Shown here: positions 1-8,886 of the stretch, piece by piece | Position numbering within the stretch: position 1 is the stretch's first letter | Layout of the letters: every line of letters starts with the position of its first letter | Assembly: GCF_020923435.1 (NCBI RefSeq) | Contig: NZ_CP087263.1 | Coordinates: 248,001 to 312,000, forward strand | Origin: Brevibacillus humidisoli | GTDB lineage: Bacteria; Bacillota; Bacilli; Brevibacillales; Brevibacillaceae | Length of the DNA: 64,000 nt | Direction: 5' to 3' | Made by a program: the position numbers and the translations under genes | The notes under the pieces: generated by a model | The model's input: the letters and a program-made list of their open reading frames with translations, nothing else | Told to the model about the DNA's origin: nothing | The model's database searches: none

Positions 1-837
1 GTTCCGCTGATTGTGGCTTACCAGACGATCAGCGACTATCTGGATAATCTGTGCGACCGAAGCACCTCACTGGACCCGGCAGATTTTCGACAGCTTCATC
101 TGTCGATGCAGGACGCCCTTACGCCAGGGGCACCACTGCGGGATTATTATAGCTATCGAGAGCAAAAAGATGACGGAGGATTTTTGGCTGACCTCGTTCG
201 AAGCTGTCAGGAAAAGGTGGCGTCTCTTCCGTCTTATCCGATCGTGCAGGAACGCGTGCTGGAACTCTCCCGTTTGTACAGTGATTTACAGGTCTACAAG
301 CACATCGCTCACGATCAGCGGGAGGCGAAACTGCTCGCCTGGTGGGAGCAGTACCGTCCTATGTATCCTCAGCTGCACTGGCAGGAATTCGCGGCGGTGA
401 CCGGCTCTACGATTGGCATTTTTGCGTTGTTCTGTCTCGCTACTCAGCCCGAGCTGCCGAAGAGCCAGGCGCAGGCCATCGACTCTGCTTATTTTCCGTG
501 GATCTGCGGCTTGCACATCCTGCTCGATTACTTGATCGATTTGGAAGAAGATCGTGTCGGGGGCGATCTTAACTTTGTCAGCTACTATCAGAGCCAAGAG
601 GAAGCTATCGAGCGACTGCAGTATTTTTTGGATCAGGCGACAGTGAGTGTTCACGATCTGCCCAATCCGGTGTTCCATCGTCTGATCGTCAATGGACTGG
701 TTGCTTTTTACCTGGTCGATCGCAAGGTGAATCGCGATCAGCCGCAAATCTATACCATCGCCAAACAGTTGATGAAACGAGCCAACAGCATGGCAACCTT
801 CTTTTTCTACTTAAACAGCCTGCTCGTCCGGCGTTAG
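1..837 (+). CDS. ytpB: Tetraprenyl-beta-curcumene synthase-like protein (DUF2600), 5' end missing
   Basis: The frame is open from base 1, so this is the C-terminal 278 residues of a longer gene; the GTG at 13 is probably internal because the family is about 350-370 residues. The aspartate-rich segment around residues 181-185 (DYLIDLEEDR) and the helical, cysteine-poor body match the YtpB family of large terpene synthases, which make C35 terpenes from heptaprenyl diphosphate in bacilli. The stop codon at 835-837 overlaps the stop of the small gene on the other strand. Family assignment is fairly sure; substrate is known only from the family. Confidence 0.8.
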   Translation, partial: VPLIVAYQTISDYLDNLCDRSTSLDPADFRQLHLSMQDALTPGAPLRDYYSYREQKDDGGFLADLVRSCQEKVASLPSYPIVQERVLELSRLYSDLQVYKHIAHDQREAKLLAWWEQYRPMYPQLHWQEFAAVTGSTIGIFALFCLATQPELPKSQAQAIDSAYFPWICGLHILLDYLIDLEEDRVGGDLNFVSYYQSQEEAIERLQYFLDQATVSVHDLPNPVFHRLIVNGLVAFYLVDRKVNRDQPQIYTIAKQLMKRANSMATFFFYLNSLLVRR

Positions 838-1007
838 CGCTGATGTTTCTTTTTGTAGCGAAATCCTCCACCCATGAGCAGTGTGGCAGCCAACAGAGAG
901 AGGACAATACCGGCAGTGCTTCGTTCGCCGATGGAAATCCCGACTCCGATCAAACTGGCGGCCACACCAATGGCGAATCCGAGGGTAACGACTTGATAGC
1001 GGGTCAT
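834..1007 (-). CDS. Small membrane protein, YlaF/DUF5325-like, 57 aa
   Basis: A 57-residue frame begins with ATG behind a perfect AAGGAGG site seven bases upstream and ends with a basic tail (RYKKKHQR). Two hydrophobic stretches, roughly residues 6-23 and 33-47, are separated by the short polar link GERS, giving a two-helix hairpin. The layout resembles YlaF-type small proteins of bacilli, whose function is unknown. It converges on the terpene synthase gene and the two stop codons overlap. The ribosome-binding site and hydrophobic pattern make it a real gene; the family name is a tentative match from memory. Confidence 0.72.
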   Translation of the reverse strand: MTRYQVVTLGFAIGVAASLIGVGISIGERSTAGIVLSLLAATLLMGGGFRYKKKHQR

Positions 1008-1191
1008 GGTTTCTACCTCCTTGCATGCACTGTCCTCATTATAGCCGATTCACGGGCTGGACAGTGCTTTTTCTTTGAAAATGTGGCGTAGAATGTAACG
1101 AACTACGGTGGTTCGGCATCCAAATCAGTAGGCAGGGGATAAAGAACAAGCTCGTCGCACAAAGTACCGAGAGAGGAGAGTGGAGAGCAGG

Positions 1192-2295
1192 ATGAAGTGG
1201 CTGCATGTGCTGGCAGGCGGATTGTTGCTGATGCAGACAGGTTGCGACCTGCCATGGCAACTGGGGGTAGGCGGAGATAAACCGTCGTCAGCAGAAATTC
1301 CCTACCAGGAGGAAATCGTCGCCGGGCGGCTGCACGTTCCGTGGGAACTGGTTGCTGCTCCTGACGGGCGTCTCTTCTTTACCGAACGGCCCGGTACGAT
1401 TCGCGTGATTCAGGATGGCAGAGTGCTGGAAGAAGCGCTCATTTCGTTTCCGGCTCCGTTTCTCAGCGAGGGCGAAGGAGGCCTGCTAGGGTTAGCTCTC
1501 GACCCGGACTTCGCCGATAATCACTATATGTACGCCTATCATTCCTATCGGCAAGGAGATGAGGTGAAAAACCGGGTGATTCGGCTGAAAGAAGCAGGAA
1601 ACAAGGTGCAAGTCGATCATGTGCTGCTGGACGACATCCCCGGTAATCTGTTTCACAACGGCGGCAGGATCAAAATCGGACCGGACGGCTATCTCTACAT
1701 CACTACTGGAGATGCGCAGGTTCCTGATCTGGCGCAAGATCCGTCCAGTCTGGCCGGAAAAATCCTGCGTATTGCTCTCGATGGAGAGATCCCCAGGGAC
1801 AATCCGTTCCCTGGTTCCCCTGTTTACAGTTTGGGCCATCGCAACCCACAAGGATTGGCCTGGCATCCGCAGACCGGAGAGCTGTACAGTTCCGAGCACG
1901 GGCAGTCGGCTCATGACGAGTTGAACCGGATCGTACCGGGGGCTAACTACGGCTGGCCGCTGATCGAGGGAGCAGGACGTGCTCGGCAGCTGCAAGCTCC
2001 GCTCGTACAGAGCGGCACCGAGACCTGGGCGCCATCGGGCATGACGTTTGTCACACAGGGGGAGTGGCAGGGACGGTTGCTGCTGGCTAACTTGCGGGGG
2101 CAGCAGGTGCTGGCTGTAGACGTGGAGGATATGACCGTTCAGCCGATTCTGCACGGGCGGTACGGAAGGATCCGAACGGTTTTCGAAGCGGCTGACGGGT
2201 CGCTGTATCTGCTGACCAACAATCACGACGGACGTGGGCGACCAGCCGGAGATGACGACCGCATCATCCGTTTGCGTCCGCCAACGAGCAAATAG
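1192..2295 (+). CDS. PQQ-dependent sugar dehydrogenase (GSDH family), putative lipoprotein
   Basis: The 367-residue product has an N-terminal hydrophobic segment ending in a cysteine (LLMQTGC, about residue 18), suggesting a lipid-anchored exported protein, although the lipobox is weak. The body shows GSDH/YliI family signatures: WELVAAPDG near the start, GLLGLALDPDF, FHNGGRIKIGPDGYLY, LGHRNPQGLAW and SEHGQSAHDELN. Family members are six-bladed beta-propellers that oxidise aldoses with bound PQQ and calcium. ATG 1192 is preferred over the GTG at 1180, which sits too close to the purine-rich site. No PQQ biosynthesis genes are nearby, so the cofactor state is uncertain. Confidence 0.82.
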   Translation: MKWLHVLAGGLLLMQTGCDLPWQLGVGGDKPSSAEIPYQEEIVAGRLHVPWELVAAPDGRLFFTERPGTIRVIQDGRVLEEALISFPAPFLSEGEGGLLGLALDPDFADNHYMYAYHSYRQGDEVKNRVIRLKEAGNKVQVDHVLLDDIPGNLFHNGGRIKIGPDGYLYITTGDAQVPDLAQDPSSLAGKILRIALDGEIPRDNPFPGSPVYSLGHRNPQGLAWHPQTGELYSSEHGQSAHDELNRIVPGANYGWPLIEGAGRARQLQAPLVQSGTETWAPSGMTFVTQGEWQGRLLLANLRGQQVLAVDVEDMTVQPILHGRYGRIRTVFEAADGSLYLLTNNHDGRGRPAGDDDRIIRLRPPTSK

Positions 2296-2307
2296 GAGCA
2301 TAGTGAG

Positions 2308-3588
2308 TTAATTAAGCGGAAGCGAATGCGTTTCCGCTTGTTTCACATGGGCGGGAGGAGCGGACCAGATCCGCTTTTTGCCGATGAAGCCGACTGTACC
2401 GATCAGCACGATCAAGACACCCGTCAGCTGAAACATGACGGCAGGTCCCAGCAGGCTGACCAAACCGCCTCCGATCAGGGGAGCTATGATAAAAATGGCG
2501 CTTCTGACTGATTCGATAATCCCGTAGATGCGGCCGATTGCCTCTTTGGGCGTTTCCGTCTGCACGAGGTAGGTAAATCCGGCAAACAACATCCCATTGC
2601 CGATTCCTCCAGCAAAGGCGATCGTCAGCGGCCAAATGATCGGGGTCCCTGCTGTATACAGCCCGACGGAGAGAAACATAAGGCCCAGCAGCACGGTACC
2701 GCCGGCGATCGGCCAACTGTACGAGCGCAGACGCTTGCGTCTGTTGATGGCAAAGAGGCTGAGAAACGATCCGATTCCTATGGCAGATACGCACCAACCG
2801 GTCAATTCCGGTTGATCGGGAGCCGCCTCCCGGAAGATAATCGGCAGTTGGATATCGATCATTTCCACAGCGGCAAAAGCAACCATCGTAAACAGAAAGC
2901 TGCCCAGCAGCATCCGACTGGTCGCGAGGATCCTCCATCCCTCTCTCCAGGCACCTTGCATCTGCACAGGGGCTTGATTTTCTCCATCAGACTCCGGCTG
3001 TCCCGCTGATTCACTTTCAGGCGCCACAGAGAGCAGCAGCAGGGCTGAGATGAAGAAGCTAGCTGCATTGATGATCAGACAGAGTTGCACCGAGGCAAAT
3101 GTTAATACGACCGATCCGATCAACGGCCCCAGCACTTTGGAAAGCTGAAAGACAGAGCCGAGCCAAGTCGTAGCCTCCAGCAGTTTTTCCTCGGGAACGA
3201 TATGGCGAATCAGCGCCTGCTGGGCTGGTTCGTGAAACAAGCTGGCGGCAGAGCGGCACAGCAGCAGCGGCAGGGCCAACAGCGGGCTGTCAGCAGCGAG
3301 CAGCGCGACGGTAAGGACTCCGCAGATCAGATCGGCCCCAATCATCAACGGGAGCTTGCGATAGCGATCAGCCAGTACCCCGGCGTGTTGGCCAGCCAGT
3401 ATGCCGGGGATGGCGTAGGCCACCGGCACCAGACTCATCATGATGGGGTCAGCCTGCCAGACGTAGCCGAACAGGATCATCATCGCGACGAAGTCAAACC
3501 AGTCGCCAAACGTAGATAAACTGTATGAGACGAACATCCGGGCAAATACACGATTGCTCCAAAGTGACGCATCGGCTTGCTGCAGCAT
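2308..3588 (-). CDS. MFS transporter, macrolide-efflux/enterobactin-exporter type
   Basis: A 426-residue protein with about twelve hydrophobic segments and the MFS motif LADRYRKLPLM between the second and third helices. The early FVSYSLSTFGDWFDFVAMMILFGY stretch and the central break (residues about 195-215, acidic and glutamine-rich) are typical of MFS_3 drug exporters. The stop lies 13 bases from the convergent sugar dehydrogenase. It follows the winged-helix regulator by 57 bases on the same strand and may share its transcript. Substrate unknown. Confidence 0.82.
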   Translation of the reverse strand: MLQQADASLWSNRVFARMFVSYSLSTFGDWFDFVAMMILFGYVWQADPIMMSLVPVAYAIPGILAGQHAGVLADRYRKLPLMIGADLICGVLTVALLAADSPLLALPLLLCRSAASLFHEPAQQALIRHIVPEEKLLEATTWLGSVFQLSKVLGPLIGSVVLTFASVQLCLIINAASFFISALLLLSVAPESESAGQPESDGENQAPVQMQGAWREGWRILATSRMLLGSFLFTMVAFAAVEMIDIQLPIIFREAAPDQPELTGWCVSAIGIGSFLSLFAINRRKRLRSYSWPIAGGTVLLGLMFLSVGLYTAGTPIIWPLTIAFAGGIGNGMLFAGFTYLVQTETPKEAIGRIYGIIESVRSAIFIIAPLIGGGLVSLLGPAVMFQLTGVLIVLIGTVGFIGKKRIWSAPPAHVKQAETHSLPLN

Positions 3589-3645
3589 AATAAATCCCCC
3601 TATCCGGTACTACTTGCAGGATAGCGGGGAAATGTCAGAAGAATA

Positions 3646-4794
3646 TCAGAGATAGGCATGCAACTCGCGCCTGATTTTTTGTTCCAAATCGAAAAAGCGG
3701 TACGTTACCTTCAACTCGTTCCACAGTGCGGTATATGCGGAGAGCAGCGGAGGGTCGTGATGGTATTGTTCCAAAAAGAACAACAGGCTGCGTACAGATT
3801 GAATCAGATGAGGGGCAAACCGTGAAAAACGCAGTGTGTTCAGTCCTTCATCGATATGGGACACAGCCGCTGCGCGTGCTCCGCGCTGTAACAGGATCAT
3901 GCCTTTGAGCACGGCGTGAGTCCCCTGCTCGCGCAGATAGGGCACACGGGCAAGCCGCTCGTCAACCTGCTGCTGTGCCTTGTCTAGCAGGGACTGATTG
4001 TTCGTGATCAAGCCGTACTTCAGTTCATTGGCGAGCACGAACAGATAGTGGCAGATATCCTCATCGGTTGTTGCCAACTGTTTCTTGAGCGCTTCAATCC
4101 CCTGCTTTGCCTGCTCCAGGCGACCGAGGAACAAGTACAAGCTCACCAATTCGGTTTTGAGGTCGTGCTGCCAGCCGGCGGATAGTTTTCCCGACTGAAG
4201 GGCCCGTTGATAGTAGTACAGCGTTTTTTCATGATCAGATTGGACATAGCTGTACAAAATCAGCAAGTAGGGAAGCTTCTCCTCCCAAAAGGAAAGAGAT
4301 TGATTGTCGACGATCCAGTGAAACTTTCCGCTGACAAACCGCACGTACACCTCATAAAACCGATCCATTTTAATTCCCAGAACGTCCTGGTGAGCCGCAA
4401 TGGTCAGCATAGCACTGCCCATCCCGTACAAGTGGTACTTTCCAATCAGCTTGCGGAAGCCTTCCACAAATTCTTGATCGTGCTGAGCCAGACCGTAAAA
4501 GGACGGCTCTGTGTTCAATCTGAGTCGATACCCCTGCCCTCTAACCGTCTCGATCATCATCGAATGACTCCAATGACGGAGCCTTTTGCGCAGACGGTAG
4601 ATATGATCGTCTATGGTTCGATCCGTGGGGTGCTCTGAGGGCCATACGGCATCGAGCAGCTGTTCGCGAGAAAGCGTCCGATCCGGATGGTTCAACAGAT
4701 AAGCGAACAAGGCGTATTCTTTCGGGAGTAGGGTGACAGATTCACCGGCCAGTGAAACCGTTAATGTACCGTCGTCCAGGTGAAAACTAGCCAC
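3646..4794 (-). CDS. Winged-helix regulator with C-terminal helical repeat region
   Basis: Residues about 5-95 form an OmpR/PhoB-type DNA-binding domain: LLPKEYALFAYLLNHP, LSREQLLDAVWP, DDHIYRLRKRL and ETVRGQGYRL. No receiver domain precedes it. The remaining 285 residues are helical with TPR-like packing, as in SARP/BTAD-like regulators, and hold no recognisable enzyme motif. The start is GTG at 4794, with GGGAGG supplied by the last codons of the sigma-54 activator gene, whose stop is only five bases upstream, so the two are co-transcribed. It may regulate the MFS gene that follows. Confidence 0.78.
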   Translation of the reverse strand: MASFHLDDGTLTVSLAGESVTLLPKEYALFAYLLNHPDRTLSREQLLDAVWPSEHPTDRTIDDHIYRLRKRLRHWSHSMMIETVRGQGYRLRLNTEPSFYGLAQHDQEFVEGFRKLIGKYHLYGMGSAMLTIAAHQDVLGIKMDRFYEVYVRFVSGKFHWIVDNQSLSFWEEKLPYLLILYSYVQSDHEKTLYYYQRALQSGKLSAGWQHDLKTELVSLYLFLGRLEQAKQGIEALKKQLATTDEDICHYLFVLANELKYGLITNNQSLLDKAQQQVDERLARVPYLREQGTHAVLKGMILLQRGARAAAVSHIDEGLNTLRFSRFAPHLIQSVRSLLFFLEQYHHDPPLLSAYTALWNELKVTYRFFDLEQKIRRELHAYL

Positions 4795-4799
4795 ATCTC

Positions 4800-6566
4800 T
4801 CAGCCTCCCGTCTCATCAGTGCTGTTGATCAAGAGTCCGTATTTGCGCATTTTGTTGTAGAGGGTGCCGCGGGAGATGCCCAGCAGTTGGGCAGCCGCTT
4901 TTTTGTTGCCGTAGGTTCGATCAAGTGCTGCGATGATGCGCGTTCGTTCGTCAGCAGTAGACAGGGCAGCCGCATCGTGAAAGAGAGAAGCAACGGTTGT
5001 TTCCACAGTCGTTTGTGGTCTTCTGCCTGTCTCTGCGGTGTACCCGTTTGACAGCGGCAGAGAACGGGAGTGGGACAAGATCTGGCTCGGCAGGTGTTCC
5101 GGCAGGATCACGCCGTTTTCCTGCAGAATGGAGAGGCGCTCCATAATGTTGCGCAGTTCACGAACGTTTCCGGGCCAGGGGTAGCTGAGCAGTGCCTGCA
5201 TCACCTCTGTTGCGATGCGCGGCACTGGCTGTCCATGGGCGGCTGAATACTCCTGCAAAAAGAGCTGGACCAACTCGGAGATATCTTCCCTGCGCTGTCT
5301 GAGCGGCGGGATTTCCAGGGAAAAGACATTTAACCGGTAGTAGAGATCCTCACGAAAGCGTCCGTCTGCCACCATCTGTTCCAACTGCCGGTTGGTGGCC
5401 GCCACGATACGGGTATTCACCGTGATCGGGTCGGTTCCGCCGACACGGTAAAACTGCCGTTCCTGCAGTGCCCGCAGCAGCTTCACCTGCAGTTCAAGAG
5501 GCAGTTCGCCAATCTCGTCCAGAAACAGCGTCCCACCGTCTGAAAGTTCCAGTTTTCCTGGTTTTCCCCGCTTCTCAGCCCCCGTAAAAGCACCGCCCTG
5601 ATAGCCGAACAGCTCGCTTTCGAACAGAGCAGCCGGAATCGCGCCGCAGTTAATCGCGATGAACGGTTTGTCGTGCCGTCGGCTTGACTGGTGAATCGCT
5701 CGGGCGAACAACTCCTTGCCCACGCCGCTTTCACCATACAGCAGCACCGTCGCATCCGTCTGCGCCACTTTGCGGGCGATCTGAATCGTTGTCTGCAACG
5801 GAGCGGAGAGACCTTTGATCGTGTAAAAGGGATCGTCAGCAGCTTGATAACGATTCATCTCCTGCTGCAGGTGATGCAGGTTGGTTGTGGCATTTTCCAA
5901 TTCTTCATTTAACCGCACCAACTCCGTGATATCCTGCTCAATCGAGATCGCCCCGATGATCGTCTCTTGGCGGCGAATGGCCGAGGAGTTGATCAAGACA
6001 TGGGTGTCGGGCCGGGGGATGTGATACACACGCCGCACCGTCGTGCCGTTGGCAAGTGCGTCCTTCAACCGGATCGATTCGCTGGCGAAGTGCCGATCAA
6101 GTGGCGTGCCGACCACTTCTTCGCGAGAGATCTCATAGATGGTTTCTGCCGCACGGTTCCAGTAGACCACTTGATTCTCGCTGTCTACAATCGTTGTCGC
6201 CTCGCTCATCGTGTCCAGCAGTGTGTCCAGCAACACCGATTGATTATTTGCTGCTTCTGCGACCACGGCGAGCAGGTGAGGGACTGGGATCAGCCCGCTC
6301 TCACCGGCAGGGTTTTCGGCAAGCAGAGCACCAGGCCAGAGGGAGGGGGATTCTGTTGGTTGACCGTTTGATCGCTGCGTGAACGTTACCAATTGATTGA
6401 ATGCTTCGATCAACGGAATCTCGCCGCTAATAATCAATACGTCTGTGGCCCCTCCGTCAGGTGTAGACACACGACTGAGCGGGCTGCTGCGTATGATAAC
6501 AGCATCTGCGGGGAGCGGTGCAGCCAACGAATCCAGCCGATGATACAGGGAGAATAATGGTTTCAA
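4800..6566 (-). CDS. Sigma-54-dependent activator with PAS domain (RocR/BkdR type)
   Basis: Domains in order: an unassigned N-terminal region, a PAS sensor domain (about residues 125-240), an AAA+ domain with Walker A GESGVGKE, the sigma-54 contact loop GAFTGA and Walker [13 protein letters not shown], then a Fis-type helix-turn-helix at the C terminus ([17 protein letters not shown]). Such proteins activate SigL promoters. It is divergent from proline dehydrogenase, whose upstream region carries a good -24/-12 site, so it most likely controls proline use. Start: TTG 6566 has an AGGA site at the right distance; an ATG at 6614 would extend it by 16 residues but has no ribosome-binding site and would overlap a likely activator site. 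Confidence 0.9.
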   Translation of the reverse strand: MKPLFSLYHRLDSLAAPLPADAVIIRSSPLSRVSTPDGGATDVLIISGEIPLIEAFNQLVTFTQRSNGQPTESPSLWPGALLAENPAGESGLIPVPHLLAVVAEAANNQSVLLDTLLDTMSEATTIVDSENQVVYWNRAAETIYEISREEVVGTPLDRHFASESIRLKDALANGTTVRRVYHIPRPDTHVLINSSAIRRQETIIGAISIEQDITELVRLNEELENATTNLHHLQQEMNRYQAADDPFYTIKGLSAPLQTTIQIARKVAQTDATVLLYGESGVGKELFARAIHQSSRRHDKPFIAINCGAIPAALFESELFGYQGGAFTGAEKRGKPGKLELSDGGTLFLDEIGELPLELQVKLLRALQERQFYRVGGTDPITVNTRIVAATNRQLEQMVADGRFREDLYYRLNVFSLEIPPLRQRREDISELVQLFLQEYSAAHGQPVPRIATEVMQALLSYPWPGNVRELRNIMERLSILQENGVILPEHLPSQILSHSRSLPLSNGYTAETGRRPQTTVETTVASLFHDAAALSTADERTRIIAALDRTYGNKKAAAQLLGISRGTLYNKMRKYGLLINSTDETGG

Positions 6567-6600
6567 ATGATCACATCCTAAGAAATAAGACTCATGTCTG

Positions 6601-6660
6601 ATGTATTTACTCATAAGTGTACTTCATTAGACACAATTCTGTACATATGTGTTTATTCAT
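6601..6660 (+). promoter_or_regulatory. Two 14-bp direct repeats, candidate activator binding sites
   Basis: ATGTATTTACTCAT at 6601-6614 and ATGTGTTTATTCAT at 6647-6660 match at 12 of 14 positions and start 46 bp apart. They lie about 50-110 bp upstream of the sigma-54 promoter, the usual place for upstream activating sequences. Binding by the divergent activator is inferred. Confidence 0.5.
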
Positions 6661-6706
6661 TGAGCAGATGGTATCGTTATTTCCGGGAAAATGTGAGACA
6701 AGCAAC

Positions 6707-6724
6707 TTGGCACAGTTTGTGCTT
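6707..6724 (+). promoter_or_regulatory. Sigma-54 (-24/-12) promoter for proline dehydrogenase
   Basis: TTGGCAC at 6707-6713, five bases, then GTGC at 6719-6722 gives TGGCAC-N5-GTGC, one base from the sigma-54 consensus TGGCAC-N5-TTGC with the invariant GG and GC correctly spaced. It sits 45 bp before the proline dehydrogenase start and next to a sigma-54 activator gene. Confidence 0.82.
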
Positions 6725-6767
6725 GGTTAGATGTCACACAGATGTTACGAGGAGGAGAAGCGGACTG

Positions 6768-7688
6768 ATGGAACAATTGTTGAAAAATTTTTTCCTGTTC
6801 CTTTCGAAAAACAAAACGTTAAATGCAGCGGCAAAGAAATGGGGACTTCGCTTTGGGGCAAGTCGAGTGGTTGCCGGAGAAACGATCGCTGAAGCGATTC
6901 AGACCGTACGCGACTTAAACCAGAAGGGGCTGCTCTGTACGCTCGATCACCTGGGTGAATTCGTGTTTAGTGTGGAGGAAGCCAACGAATCAGCAGATTA
7001 CTGCATTCGCACGCTGGAGTCGATTCATACCTCTGGTGTCAACTGCAACCTCTCATTGAAAATGACCCAGCTAGGACTGGACATTAGCCGAGAGCTCTGC
7101 ATGGACAACATGCGGCGTATTCTCGATGCGGCCAAGCGCTATGGCAATAACTTTGTGCGGATCGATATGGAGGATTATGCGCACAACGAGGTAACCCTGG
7201 AGATCCTGGAGGAACTGCTGCGCGACTACGATAATGTAGGCACGGTGATTCAAGCTTATCTCTACAAGGCGTCCGACGACATCGAACGATTGAAAGAAAA
7301 GCGGGTGAACCTGCGTCTGGTAAAAGGGGCGTACAAGGAGCCGCCGGAGGTAGCCTATCCGGAGAAGGCAGATGTCGATGAGAATTACAAGAAGATCATC
7401 AAACAGCACCTGCTCAACGGCAACTATGCCGCTATCGCCACGCATGACGACAACATCATCAACTATGTCAAGCAGTTGGAGAAAGAGTATGATATCCCGC
7501 GTGATCGGTTTGAATTCCAGATGCTGTACGGGATTCGGGCGCAGTCACAGGTGGAACTGGCAAACGAAGGATACCGGATGCGTGTCTATGTTCCGTATGG
7601 CAACGATTGGTACGGTTACTTTATGCGTCGTCTCGCAGAACGGCCAGCTAACGTCGCTTTTGTGCTGAAGGGATTGTTCAGCAAATAA
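6768..7688 (+). CDS. Proline dehydrogenase (FAD-dependent)
   Basis: The 306-residue product matches monofunctional bacterial proline dehydrogenase, which oxidises proline to pyrroline-5-carboxylate with FAD and feeds electrons to quinone. Visible family segments include LDHLGEF, VNCNLSLKMTQLGLD, FVRIDMEDYAHNEVTLEI, LRLVKGAYKEPPEVAYP, AIATHDDNII and the C-terminal RVYVPYGNDWYGYFMRRLAERPAN. ATG 6768 follows AGGAGGAGAAG; the open frame continues upstream but lacks another ribosome-binding site. Expression probably depends on the adjacent sigma-54 promoter and divergent activator. No pyrroline-5-carboxylate dehydrogenase gene is nearby. Confidence 0.93.
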   Translation: MEQLLKNFFLFLSKNKTLNAAAKKWGLRFGASRVVAGETIAEAIQTVRDLNQKGLLCTLDHLGEFVFSVEEANESADYCIRTLESIHTSGVNCNLSLKMTQLGLDISRELCMDNMRRILDAAKRYGNNFVRIDMEDYAHNEVTLEILEELLRDYDNVGTVIQAYLYKASDDIERLKEKRVNLRLVKGAYKEPPEVAYPEKADVDENYKKIIKQHLLNGNYAAIATHDDNIINYVKQLEKEYDIPRDRFEFQMLYGIRAQSQVELANEGYRMRVYVPYGNDWYGYFMRRLAERPANVAFVLKGLFSK

Positions 7689-7720
7689 TGGTACGAACTG
7701 TGTAAGTGTAATCAAGCGGT

Positions 7721-7761
7721 CCACTACCGAGCAAGAAAAGTGCCGGTAGTGGGCTGTTTTT
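7721..7761 (+). terminator. Intrinsic terminator after proline dehydrogenase
   Basis: CCACTACCG (7721-7729) pairs with CGGTAGTGG (7743-7751), followed by GCTGTTTTTC. A nine-pair stem with a U-run. Confidence 0.85.
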
Positions 7762-7924
7762 CATTTGCGGTGGAGGGTTTGGCTTCGGTGGTCGGTTAAA
7801 GGAGAGCAGATGATATTTCCTCTTCCCTTCTGTAAGTGGTACACTTGAGACAATGTGATCTTTGTACGCCATGTTATGTGTCTCTGTTCAGTGTGGGGAC
7901 AAGTACCGTATATGGAGGGATGTC

Positions 7925-8869
7925 ATGAGAACGATATTGTGGCTTGTGCTCGGCCTCAGTATGATGTGGGCACTGCCGGGCTTTGCCAGCGCCTCAGCAG
8001 GAGCCCCCGTTCACTGGGCGGCAGATGCCGCTGCCGTGATGCAGGCGATCGGTGCAGAAATCCCCGAGGGATCGTTGGACAAGCCGATTGAAGCCGATGA
8101 GTGGGAGCGGATGGTAACCGTTGTTTTTGCTCCTGTGTTGGCAGAAAAGCACAAAGACTACCACTATTGGATTAATGCCTATACCCATCTCCAACTGCAG
8201 GACGGAAAGATCGAACGCAGATGGGCAGTAGGCGGCTTGGTCAAACTGCTCAATGCGGCTGGCAAAGCGCCAGGCTCGTTTTCGGCAAAAGAGGCGCAGT
8301 TGGACCTGGTATACGCGGATGTTGATCAGATCGGCGAGGAAAACAATGCCTTGTGGGAGGTCGCTTATCAGCTTGGATTGGTCAAGGGTTATCCCGGTGA
8401 TACGTTATCCCCCAGCACTTATCTCACCTATGCGGAAGCGGCCGTGCTGCTGGATCGGGCGTTTGAACTGGTGAGTCAGCAGCGGTTTGGCTACATCTCT
8501 GCACTCTCTGGGCAACAGGGGCAATGGAGCGCTTCATTGGATGAGGCAAAATGGTTGACGGATGAACAAGCGATCAAGACAGCGATGATCGCAGACGGTC
8601 GATGTGATGCAGCGACAGAGTCCTGCACTGCTCCCAATGGTTTTTACATCCAAAATGAAAGCGAAACCTATGAACCCGTTGCCCTATCACCAGAGGCAGT
8701 GATTCTCGTCTGGGGTCCCGAGTCAGCGGATGGCAGCAAACGGGTTACGTTATCCGACTTCCAGACTAGCCTGACAGGAGAACGGTTTGCTGATGGCTTT
8801 CGCGCGCCCTACCACTTGTACCTGCACAACGGGGCAGTCGTAAAGATCGTTGAGCAGTATCTACCGTAA
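7925..8869 (+). CDS. Secreted SLH-domain protein of unknown function
   Basis: A 314-residue protein with a signal peptide (MRTILWLVLGLSMMWALPGFASA) and two weak S-layer-homology-like modules; the clearest runs from about residue 140 to 180 with GLVKGYPGDTLSPSTYLTYAEAAVLLDRAF. SLH modules bind pyruvylated secondary cell-wall polymer, so a cell-surface location is expected. The C-terminal third has no recognised domain. ATG 7925 follows GGAGGG. It lies 17 bp before alkA on the same strand, probably a shared transcript without a functional link. Confidence 0.72.
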   Translation: MRTILWLVLGLSMMWALPGFASASAGAPVHWAADAAAVMQAIGAEIPEGSLDKPIEADEWERMVTVVFAPVLAEKHKDYHYWINAYTHLQLQDGKIERRWAVGGLVKLLNAAGKAPGSFSAKEAQLDLVYADVDQIGEENNALWEVAYQLGLVKGYPGDTLSPSTYLTYAEAAVLLDRAFELVSQQRFGYISALSGQQGQWSASLDEAKWLTDEQAIKTAMIADGRCDAATESCTAPNGFYIQNESETYEPVALSPEAVILVWGPESADGSKRVTLSDFQTSLTGERFADGFRAPYHLYLHNGAVVKIVEQYLP

Positions 8870-8886
8870 AAGGAGAAGGAGAACAG

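Noticed and set aside
2314-2339. AAGCGGAA/TTCCGCTT hairpin as a terminator
   Set aside because: It lies inside the MFS coding end and has no T-run on either strand.
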